NCBI GenBank assembly: GCA_002633005.1
Contig: NMRA01000627.1
Location: 79,891 to 120,526, forward strand
Origin: Phoronis australis
Lineage: Eukaryota > Phoronida > Phoronidae
Direction of reading: 5' to 3'
Length of the DNA stretch: 40,636 bases
The notes under the pieces are model-generated. The model searched no databases, was not told where the DNA came from, and was given only the letters and a program-made list of their open reading frames with translations. The position numbers were made by a program, and so were the translations under genes. Every line of letters begins with the position of its first letter. Positions within the stretch are counted from its first letter, which is position 1. This document shows, piece by piece, positions 1 to 11,400 of this stretch.

Positions 1-60
1 GAAGTACGTGTTGTGTGTAAATTTCGTGATGATCGGACGAAAATTGCGACCTGTATCGTG

Positions 61-190
61 CGAACAAAAAAAAAAAAAAAAAAAAACTTAGTGGAAGAGC
101 AACATACTTGGCGAAATTTATTTCGCCAAGTAAAAACTTGCTGTCAGAGCAACATACTTGACGGAATTCGAAGAATTCCGCCAAGTTATA
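61..190. repeat. A-tract followed by two tandem near-perfect palindromes
   Basis: A run of about 21 A (66-86) precedes two tandem units that each begin AGAGCAACATACTTG. Each unit forms a hairpin. The first has 11-bp perfect arms at 106-116 and 121-131 (ACTTGGCGAAA and its complement). The second has 14-bp arms at 156-169 and 173-186 with one mismatch and a GAA loop. The units are about 50 bp apart. Function is unknown; they could be the end of a mobile element or a protein-binding array. Confidence 0.75.
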
Positions 191-1820
191 ATCAAAGTTT
201 GGCTCACCGATATGTTCACTGAACGACAAACTGTCCTCTTCACTGGGTGTTGAACTGGGCCTGTATTCACTCTCACTACTCAACACCGCAGCAGGGCTGC
301 TTACAAGCTCCGGGCAATAATGAGTACATACCGGTATGCAGCAACAGTCTGACGTGTTGACCGACTCGTAAACAAAAGCAAACGACAACCGAACTTATCA
401 CAACTGAGGTAGATCAGTGACTGACTCGACAGCTCTCACGAGTCAGGCTATATGAAAAGAAATTGGCGCGAAATTCTTTCCTCTCACAACGTTATTTCTG
501 GAGTAGAGAATGAATAATTAATTAAATTACGAAAAGCTTTAATTAAGTGAAAAATATGTCTGGGATAATCAACGAATCTTATTTTTGCTAAAAATGACAT
601 GAAAAATGTTGCCTTCGCCTTTAATGTCAGGAACATACTGTTGCAGCATTAAACAACCAATTTAGATGGTAAGTCACATTCCATTCACAAGCTATTCAAA
701 TATGCTATTTACAAACTTTAAAATTGAAAATTTAAAAATATTACTGTTGCCCCTAATGTGTTTTAACATGATCTCATTATCTGGAGGAAGATACCATCAG
801 TAGCTCAAGGTCATTTCATTAACCACAACAGCACGAGTCTTTGATCTGTTCTAGCAAATTCTGTAGTGCCGCAAACCGTTAGAGTTTCGCCCCCTCGGTA
901 GAGTTGCCCACCCTCGAGTAGCCCAATCTGTTGGATTCTTTTCATGGAAGCTTTTACTGATTGGATTAGTGCTCTGTTTCTCAAAAAGAAATCTTGAGAT
1001 CAGGTTAGATTAAATTATGCAACAAAATATGTCCACACTAACTAGCCAAAGCTGCAGAAGCAGCTTCCTATGAGGTAACATCTTGTAGTTTAAACAGCAC
1101 TTATGACCTATTCATGGACTAGGACCTGTAATGAGCAGAGCTGACATGCTCCTGTATGTGAAACAGATTTTTTTTAAAAAAAATTTGTTTCAGATATTTG
1201 ATGCTTGGGTCGTATACTCGCATACGTTGTAGTCTACAACAGTTAGTGCGTTGTGGTATATCAAGGCGTGTTGCGGTTGACAGATGGCGCGCACGTGGTA
1301 GTAAATAAAACAACACACGAATACCTCAACCAATAAAATACGTCTATTAATTTGCAGCGTTGTGAATTACAAACAATAGATTGCAATAATTTGTGAGACT
1401 GATGACTAACTGATTGAGACAAGATATCTCTACTGATGAGACTACTAATCTACAGTGCCACTAGTCACCCCTAGCTACAGCACACGTTAACACAATACAA
1501 GTCACAATAGAACTATATCCGTCTAGAACAATCTCCAAACTGGTTCAAATGGACTAACAGGCTGAGACCAACGCCCGTGTTAAAGTGTCTATACCTCAAA
1601 CTGTACGAACTTTCTTCTGTTCATAGTCTAATATCATCTTCTGATGATTCGACTGTCTTTGCGCAGTTCCAAACCGTGTTCTCGTCATTTGTAGATCAGG
1701 TCTTGTTTAGTCTAGTCTGCCGTGGTCTCTAGAGCCAGTGCCTTAAAAGATACTCTTGGAGGCGTCACGTGATGGCCCCACCTCGAAACGTGCCTCTCCC
1801 TAGAACGAGCTAAGCAACTA
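190..1820. other. Noncoding stretch upstream of the first recognised stomatin exon
   Basis: Only short unrelated open frames are present. The missing first exon and promoter of stomatin could lie here or left of the window. I found no convincing ATG-containing exon with a donor in the phase needed by the exon at 2318 (one base carried over). Confidence 0.5.
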
Positions 1821-1824
1821 ACCC

Positions 1825-2185
1825 CTAGAAATTTCTTGCATAACTAGTAATCTTCCTCGATTGACTACCCCCTGGGAAATTCCTGCACAACTGCCAACAA
1901 CAGAGGTACGCCTGCTGGTACTTTAAGGTGTCTGTCAAAGACAAAGACATGTCTGCATGCACTCTCCTTGGATTAACTGTCCCCTGGGAAATGCTTGTAT
2001 CATTGTCACTCTTCATTGATTAACTACCCTCTGGGACTTTTAACTACCACAGTGGCATGCCTATCCCCTGGGGATAGACCAAGAGTGATAGGTTTGCATG
2101 CTCTGGAATTTTTCACTACCACCGAGGTATGCCTATCCCTTGGGGATAGACCAAGAGTGACAGGTTTGCATGCACTGTTAACTTG
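1825..2185. repeat. Degenerate tandem repeat with a 72-bp duplication
   Basis: Units at about 2042-2113 and 2114-2185 share ATGCCTATCC, GGGGATAGACCAAGAGTGA and GGTTTGCATGC with few differences. Related shorter blocks (GATTAACT followed by CCCTGGGA) occur at about 1858, 1973 and 2020, so an older array surrounds the fresh duplication. It ends about 130 bp before the stomatin exon at 2318. Confidence 0.7.
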
Positions 2186-2317
2186 TGAAACCCTCGATGA
2201 GATGGGTAGTGCATAGCCTCATTACGTTACAGCATCCAAGAAAATCTTCTATAACGTGTTGAGTGTTAGTCGTGTGCGAGTAGCAAGAGATAATTTTGTA
2301 TAATTTCCCTGTTTCAG

Positions 2318-2424
2318 CTCAAGGTACAGACTCTGGAATCGGTTTCTGTGGTTACGTGCTAGGTTTTTTCTCCATCGTCCTAGTTTTCCTCACCTTTCCT
2401 TTCGCTCTCTGTTACTGTATGAAG
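2318..2424 (+). CDS. STOM: Stomatin exon: membrane hairpin
   Basis: The acceptor is CCCTGTTTCAG at 2307-2317 and the donor GTGAGT at 2425. The exon starts with two bases of a split codon and then reads [17 protein letters not shown] and the hydrophobic hairpin, ending CYCMK. There is no in-frame ATG upstream within the exon, so a further 5' exon is required. Confidence 0.93.
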
Positions 2425-5400
2425 GTGAGTGAAGTAGGCATGGCTACTGCGACGGAGTTACTCAATAATTACGTGTAAAAAGGAATAACCAGTTTCAAAG
2501 GCATACTAAATGCACAGGTTGGCCAGATCCAACCTCACTTGATAAGAAAGGTCCTTTGAAAGCGTCGACTTGCCTCTCTCCGTGATTAATTTCCACTGAT
2601 ATCTGAAAACTAAATAAAAACATGTTCTGGGAGTTTGTGCCCCGGGATATATGGGTGCAGCTGATTTGGGAGTTTTCACCGAATTTGGTATTGAAATGGG
2701 TACGGTTTTCATCGGTATTGAAAAGGATAGGGTTTTATTGATGTTGTCATTGAAATGGGAAGGCTTCTCCTTACGGTAATTTTAGTATTGAAAAGGACAG
2801 GGTTGTCATTGATTGTGGTATTGAAATGGATAAGGTTTTCATTTATTGGGTAGTGGTTCTCAATGATTTTGATATAAAAACGGGTCTATTTCTCAGGTAG
2901 TCATTTGAATCTTATTTCTGTCATGTCTGATGGTGTTGGTTGGCTTTTGATTGCTTTGGATAGGGAGTTGTTTTCTCAGCGTTTTTTTCAATTGGGTATC
3001 ATATTTGCTCGTTTGTCAGTTTTATGGGGCATTTTTTGTAAGGTACGTGGTTACTTATTGTGTCAGGTAAGGGTCACTTTTTGAGTCGGCTATTATAGAA
3101 ATGGATGTATATTCCAAGAATTTTGGTATTGAAATGGCTAATTATTTCACGGTATGGTTCTACTTTTTGTCCGCATGAAGACATACCTGTGTACCTAATT
3201 TTTTCTCTACCCCTGGACTCTCAGTGTTTGATCATCCTGTAATTGCCCTCACAAACAATTTTGTCCTATCTAATGAGATAGGTAGGGTGAGTGGAGGTGA
3301 TGTATTATTAACATTCATTGCATTAGGTTGAGTGGTATGTCAAAAGTGCCCTTAACATTCATTTACTTAACACTTAGTTACTATCTGTTACCATGCAAAC
3401 CAGTAATATTAATCATTGATTGAATGTCTCTGGTGTGGCACTGGTCTGACACTGGTCTCTTGGTAACTAAGTCTAATCAAAGAAGTCTGTTCAAAGATGG
3501 ATACAAAAAGATTATCTAAAATATGATTATTATTCTAAAGTCCCGCCCACACACAGCCTACCCTAGAACAACTTGCATTAGTGCAACTTACCTCACTTAT
3601 AAGTGGAGCGTCCACACACATTATAACTGGGGTAAGGCCGAAGTTGTTGCTCTGTGCGTGGTCAACAATGAACGCCTAATACGAGTATGGCACGCAAAGG
3701 AAAACCTGAGTGTCCATATTATCGGCAGCTGATAATTACTTAAGCCCTACCCCACTTTTGCGGCCACACAGTGATTACAAGTGGAACAAGTTACCCTGGA
3801 ACAAGCTACCCCACCTCGATAATGTGGAGTAAGTTGTCACAAATGAGGTGTTACTTACACTAGTTTAAATGGCATTCAGGCGGCACTCAAACTTAGCGAC
3901 ACTTCGTTCCTGGAGTAACTTGTTCTAGGGTAAGTCTATGTGTGGACTGCACTTTATTTGGACAATTGCAGCAGTAAGGATCATCAGTTTTACAGTTGGG
4001 AACCTTGCTGTCAAAACACTCAGTGCAGTCGTGCGAAATTTAAATTAGAAACCTCTAGTCCTTCACCGTTTATGAGCATCCTTTCACCTGTAGTCCAAAG
4101 TTGGAGTAAGAAAATGAAATTTATACCTGTCATTGTGGAAATTGTGATAACAAATTGTGAAACTTTCGTTACTTAGAATTGAGCAGACCATCGTAAATCC
4201 AGGACATTTCATTCCTAATCATGATACGTAAATTAATTTAATTATCCAAAGTGTCCTCGTGAGACATCTCAATAAGTATGGTGGAACATCACACATTTTT
4301 TATGACATAGAATGGCAAACGAGAGATTCAGACAATGTTATTTTCTATTTTTTTTCTTAAAAATTCCTACCAGATCAATGCTGCAGTAATACTTCTGTAC
4401 AAAGTTGATTATTATTTTCCATTTTTTCAAAGGCTGATTTCTGTGCTACAAATAGCGGAAACTTGGCCAAATGTTGTTTTATGACATCAACACAGTACAA
4501 ATGATGCCAGCAATAGACTAAATTTCTTATTTTTTATTTTGTGAAGAAATTAGTCAAAAAAGTTTCACTTGTCGGCCGGATTGTGCACCAAATAAGTGAA
4601 GAGCTAGCGTACTATTTTCAGGTTTTATAGCACATCCACTGTTGGATAGTGTCTTGAAAGAACATTCACATCAATATTAGAAGGCCTTGATAAGATGGAT
4701 AATGGGTAATTTTAGCTTTTCCTTTTGAAAATGCTGTGGAGCTTTTAACCTTTGTAGTGAGCTGGTAAGTTAGACCTATAGTTAGATATTTGTATTGGCC
4801 TGTAGTTCTTGCTTGATCCTGTGCTTGAGCACACAATCTTTGAATGTTGCAAAAGTCGTCTGCACCCATGCTTCGAAAATAAAGTTCCAGAGTTTGTTTG
4901 ATGTGAAAGAGTGCCTAGCCAAAAGCTTGATGTCTGGAGATGTATATTGAGAGGGCTGGTGTCATTAGATGCCCTAGCCAGGTGTTCCGCTTTTTCGTTC
5001 ATTTGGATGCCGGCATGACAAGGCACATAGGTATATACCACAGCCTTAGATGGATGCTTGGCACGGAAAATGGGCCAGTAAGATAGCAGCTTGCCAGGGC
5101 ATATCTTAGACAGGACAGTCATAGAGTCTGCTGCGAGGTTGACAATGCCCAGCTCAGAGAGCCTGACGAGAACTTGTTGCAAGGACTCAAAAGCCATGGG
5201 AGTGCTGCTGGTGTATGTGCTGTGGCATCCAGATCCTTCCACAACGGTGCTGTTTATTGCCTGAGCAGATGTAGTAGCCCCAGCCAGCGCGATTGTTGTC
5301 TGCCGAGAAAGAGCATCTTCACCTACTACATCACAGAATAGTTGGCGACAATGTGCCTGAGCAGCCTCCTCTGGCCATTCTCTTGCCTATCTGTCATAAT

Positions 5401-8400
5401 ACACAAACTGGAGAACCTCCACTGCAGTTGCTAGTCTTACATTATGAATTGCAAAATAACGGATTTTGATTCAACTTTTAAGTTTTCCATACGTTATTGG
5501 CCATTCGTTTACTTTTCTTGCATGGAAACTATTTTAATTTGACATTTCCAGACCCTTCATTGTGACTGGTACAGGCAACTAAATTATCCTGGAGTATAGG
5601 ATCATTACAGCATTGTGTGTGGCGTTCCTTGATTCAATAAATAACGTTTCGGGCAAGATTCAGTGGCAAGAATTGCTGACATAATAGTTTTCAAATTTAA
5701 GTATACAATGTCGAAATTCCATGAAGTTCCGTCTCACTAAACCACAACTCAATATCCATTTCTTTATGACCAGAACTCATTTTCAGTTCTGGCAAATCTT
5801 GACAGGTTTTGCTCCATTTTCATAAGATCAATTAGATGCTTATACTCTCCCTAAAATGCTATAATTATATTGCGACAAAATTTTGATGAAACAGCCAAAA
5901 AATTCTGGAAAGAGGTTTTCCAAATTTAATGGCATTTGAATTACAGAGTTCTGCCAAAGTGTTGTTTATTTTGAAAACTAGATATGCCGTCTACTTTTCT
6001 GAAGATAAAGCTCACAGCAAATGAAAATTGTATCATTGGAAAACCATATGAGTGGAACCATGTCAATGTCTGCCTCAAGTTGTCTCCATTTCTCAATGTC
6101 CTTGCTTGTAGTGTGATTTTTTATTGACAGGTGGTGCAGGAGTATGAGCGTGCTGTCATCTTCACGCTGGGACGGTTATCTGCCGGTGGTGCCAAGGGGC
6201 CAGGTGAGAGACTTAGCTGGCTGTCTGAAACTTGTTTTTATGTTTTTTAAACTCACATGTATGTACTCAGCATCCTCTGTATTACTTAGAATTGTACAGC
6301 TGAAACAAAGCGTGGAGGGAAATTAATGAATGTCACTTCTTTTGACTGTCCTTCATGCGACCTCCATGCGTCATTAGTCCATCATTTGTTAGTACCATGG
6401 TAGGTCATTACACTTTCATAAGGACTTGAATAGATCATTACACAATGTTCATTTATGAATTATTGATGTGCCTTTCATTCAAATCAAAATGGCTGCAAAT
6501 ACACCTTCGTTCTTAAAATCCATTTTTGATTTAGATCACTTACCAGTGTGACATTGGTCTCATATTGTTCCTTAGTCAAATTGGAGATGATGTCGGGGGC
6601 TTCGTAAGAACTATTAGATTGTTGCCTCTTCATACCAACCTCATAAAATTTAATATTCTTGGTCTGAAAAAAAAAGACGAGCTGTCAGTTCTTCCTGAGC
6701 TCTAAACCAACATAGGACAGCATAAGACCAATTTTTATAACGATAAGTCTCCTTAATCTAAACTTCTTTTTTGACAGAAAACGCACGTTTAATGGCTCTT
6801 TATTCACAAACTGAACCCCCCCCTCTTTGACGAGACTTGTGTTTCCATAAATTTAGAGACGGCCCTAAGTTTAGGAGTTAATACCCACTCTCGTGAAAAA
6901 GAGGGACTTGAATAGGGATTTAGAAACAAGGTACTGGATTGTCGCTTAATGCCTCTCTGTCTCTAGCTTTAAGGACTAGGCTTTAAGTAGCTTGTATTCT
7001 GATCCAGAGGCAAAATTCACTAAGCAAAGACCAGCTGTTATTTTCCACCAGCTTTAGTTGAATCAAATCATAAAGTATGTTGGAAATACAGCGTATTGAT
7101 CACTTTATGAAATGCTTTGAGAAATATTGCATGAAAGACACAGGAGATAAAGGGTAGTTACAATTTATTTTGACTTGAAATTTCATTTGTGTTGAATTGT
7201 CTCTTTTGTTTGAATGTCCTGTTGTCCAAAGTGATGTGCTCAAGAATTTGTCAAGCAGACTGCCAACGTGGGAAATAGTCACTTGCAGGGGTCTCGGATA
7301 TTGAGAACCAGTTTGATGCCTGTTATTCGGTGGAGAAACTGGTTCTCAAAATGCGGAACACCTTAAGTGACTATAACCCAAGAGTGCTTTTAGGGAACAT
7401 AGCGGTCATTGATAAAATTGTCATTTGTCATTTTTCAAGTTCATTTTTCAAATACATTACTGCCATTCTTAATTTTATTAAAACTGTTAAATTGTTTTGA
7501 GTTATAATACATTGTCTGCCATGTTGTGCCTCATAGTAAAGAATTGTAGTGCCATGTTTGGTCGCCATATGCACTCACACCACTTGTAATACATTATAGG
7601 TATCTTCTTTGTCCTACCGTGCATACAATCTTACACAAAAGTCGACCTGAGGACCGTGACATTTGATGTGCCCCCTCAAGAGGTAAGTTGTCATTGCTGG
7701 ATTATGTAGTGTTCTCATATTGTAAGCTGTGTTGCGTATGTGAATATGAAATACCATTACTGTACCCTAAGTGTATGCGGGCGTGCCTTCATGTTGGCAT
7801 GAGTTGCGTATAACTAAAAGTTAGAACTTCGTATTTTTTGTGATATGTTTGCATGGGAGGTAATCATGTTGGTTCCTTTCTTTCTAGGAATAATCCATTG
7901 ACTTTTGAACATCTGCTGTTTTTGACTACAGAGCCTCTTGCTATCTTAAACCATCCATTTTGAAAGGCCAAAAAACTCAATGACGATTGTAATTCTGGTA
8001 GCGAATGTAACTAGGGCTTGTAATTTTCCTCTTTTTTGGTTTCCCTTTCCTCTTATTGGATTTCCAGATTCCTCTTTGTTATCATTACTTAGACTTTATT
8101 CATGCAAAAACATTCATTTCAGTTAAATTTTACAGCACAGAATATTTCCATTACACCCGCCTATTTATTTGTGGAACGATACATCACCTGGAAAACTTCC
8201 TCTTTTTTGTCATTGGTCATTCCAAGCCCTGTGTAACCTTAGTATACAGTCAAATATTTTTTAATTGACACTCTTTGGTGAACATGGCATGACATAATTT
8301 TAGGAACGTGCTGCATAAAGTTTGGAACCTAAAAATTGTCAATGACTCACTGTGATTGGTTTGAGCTGAGTTTGGCGAGTAAAACTTAAAATTCCAATTC

Positions 8401-11400
8401 AACTGCATTTATGGATGTTATGCATCGAAAATAGTCACGATCTTAGTCATTTGCTGATCAGTATGACATTTATGGTCTGTTGCCTTTATTTATCAAACTA
8501 TGAATCATTGGTTTCACTGAAATCTTAAAAGTCTTCGATTAGTGGTCGTTTTTGCCGAGTTTGCCTTGAAAGAGGCCGTCTTTTTCCTCTCTTGGCTGTG
8601 CAGTCCAAACCATTGTTTTCAGAACTGGTTGCCCCAATGACGGCCACTAGATGAGTCACTGGGTCAGATTCTATACCAAGGTCAGCCCAAAACAGATCTC
8701 TATAACCAAAACTTTCGTATCAACCCAGTTTTGTCACCAGCGCGGCACTTAAGTTGTTGGACTGACGCGTGAATCTGTTCTCAGAATTGTTGGCGCCTAT
8801 TGTTATTTGTTGGAATATGGTTTCAGCTGTCATTTCAGCTGTCGGTAAATGATACCGAGATATTGCTACACCAGTGGCCCATAGTATTGATTTACAACTT
8901 GTTAAAGAACCTTTAAATTAGTTTGAGGTTAATGATGTAATAACTGATTGATCAGTCTGTAACCTATTGATTTTTACTCAGTAAAATTAATGGATATTTT
9001 CACGCAAGTAAAACAACAAAAATGGATTCTTCCTAAAGAAGGTAATCCTGGATGCCCGATTATAGCCAGCAACAACTGCCCTACTGACAAATTTCTCAGT
9101 TTGCTGAGTACCATGTTCAACAATTTGTCCTCACCCTTTCTTCATATGTTAAATATACAGATCATTTTCTTAATATAATTAAAAATATAACTGATCTACC
9201 CAAAATGTCCTCCTAATTCCTCTTTATGTTAAAAGCAGTAATCCATTTTTTGTTTTATTTAGTACGTATTTTTATTCTACTTTTCGACAAACAAGTGTAT
9301 CCTTTAGAGGATCTGGATGGCCTCTTTTAGTATCGAATTTATTTTCTACATTGGATATTTTCATAATGTAGAATGGCTGTGGAGTTGGGTTCAGTTAGAC
9401 TCTATACCAATTGCGTCATGTGACCATGTCTTAGTAAAATGTAGTACAAAAAGTTACATTTTAATAGCTGAACAACACTAAGAATAAAGGACCAAATTTT
9501 ATTTGATACAAGACTTCAAGATATCTAAGTTCTCAATAGTGTCATTTCATTTCTGTTTTATGCAGAAGTTAAGATTTTTTTTCACGAAAATTACAAATGT
9601 CTTATTTTTTTATTGCCCCTCATGGAATATTCATTTTAAAAACAAAATTTTCTAGCAATCTATTTGAAAACAGTGCATAAAACATTATATCGCAAAGTTT
9701 TGTCTGCATCTACAATGTTCCGAATTTAGCTCAAATAATTTGGAATTTTTCTAAGGTCCTATGCAACTTTATTTTGTGTTAGTAATTGATGCTTATTTTG
9801 TTGATAAAGGTCCACTTATTTTCATGCTCCTCCCTGAATGCATTAGTGTTTGGCTGGAATCCAACATAACCAGCTATGAAAATTGCTTTCACCAGTCAGG
9901 AAATGCAATTTCTTTTCATTACCACGATCAATATTGTAGATTCATTGTGACCCTTGTTTCTAGGGTAAATATTTGATTGTCGCAAACTTTCAGTCATCAG
10001 TGGCTTTTAAATGAGAGTGTTCATGGTTATTGCAAATTCACAGTGCCTAGACTCCATTGTAATAGAGGGCACTATCGTTTACAACATGTAATAGTGCATT
10101 TCCAATTGCTGTATTTGAAAACATAGCCTGGTTGTTGCATTAAACAGATTGAGCAACTGTTTGTCTGCTTCAGATGTTGGCTAACAGTCTAAATAGGTCA
10201 TGAGCAATGTTTGTAGGTTTGCCTTTAGGAAGCTGTTGCGAAATGTTTGTTTAGTGTTGAGAAAGCGATTTCGTTGTCAACATCGTTGTCAAAGCACTAG
10301 TGTTGAGTAATTTTTTCTACTGTGGCTGAACACAACAGGGGGAGGCAGTGTGGCCTGGTGTGATAGGTACCCACTTTCTTTACTGGAGGTCATGGGTTCG
10401 AGTCCCACTGGGTCACACTGCTAAACCCTTGAGTCAGGTTTCTATCTCCTCAGCTCGGTTTTAACCATATATTAACAAAGCATAAAAATGGTTCCAGGTG
10501 ATCAGTGCAATGGGCCCATATACGCGGCTTGTGCAAGTCTGGTATAACATGTATCAGACCACCTGCAGTTAATTTTTTAGACACAGCATTGTTAAAAATC
10601 ATTATTTAATTTCTGTTTGACTCAGTCTTGCTACATTTATGTTAACCTAGAAAATGATGAAACAGAATTTGTAGTTATCATGTCGATTTTATCTTGAGAA
10701 TATAATGTATCATTTCAGACAATAAATAAAAAAAACACTGAGTTCCTTTGTACACTGATGTGTCTATTAGGTGTGCGTTTGAGGAGTTGATGTTAACTGC
10801 CAGGGGGGGGGGCTTTTATGGAATAGTGGAATTGATGGTGATGGGGTGGTGGGATTAGTATGGTGGAGTGGATTAAGTAGTGCTGGGAGGAGGGCTATTA
10901 TGGGGGTGTGGCATTGCTGGTGGTGGGGGAGGATTTTCTTCTTAACTGAAAAGTACCCTTCTCAGAAGGCACAAGCACCTTTCTTTCCTATGGGTGAGGG
11001 CCCTGTCAGGTGAACGAGGGTGCTGCATGCTGCTGCTTATTACAATAGACATTCAGCACAAAGTAAAATAGAAGTTACCCCACTCGAATTACCATTGTTT
11101 AAATCTCTCCCCATCATATCGCATCAAGTCTAGACATGTATATACTGTGTTTTATAACTTGCAGGCTATCTGCCTATACTATACAACAGATTACAGTAAC
11201 TCAAATTTCATCTAGACTTGCAGTTCTGAACCTTCAAATTGCTTTCATCTTGAATTCTGTAGAGCAGCAAATTTAAAAACGACGTGCATGAAATGCCTTT
11301 GGTGTACTGCACTCATTTTTTGTAGTCGTCTCCTTCTTGGTTGGATTTGATTTTATTGTTCTGGTTAAAAGACAAATTGACATTTATTCCAACTATAGAA

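Noticed and set aside
6144-6326. 60-residue frame at the stomatin exon
   Set aside because: Wrong frame over the exon 6131-6203 and reads into the intron.
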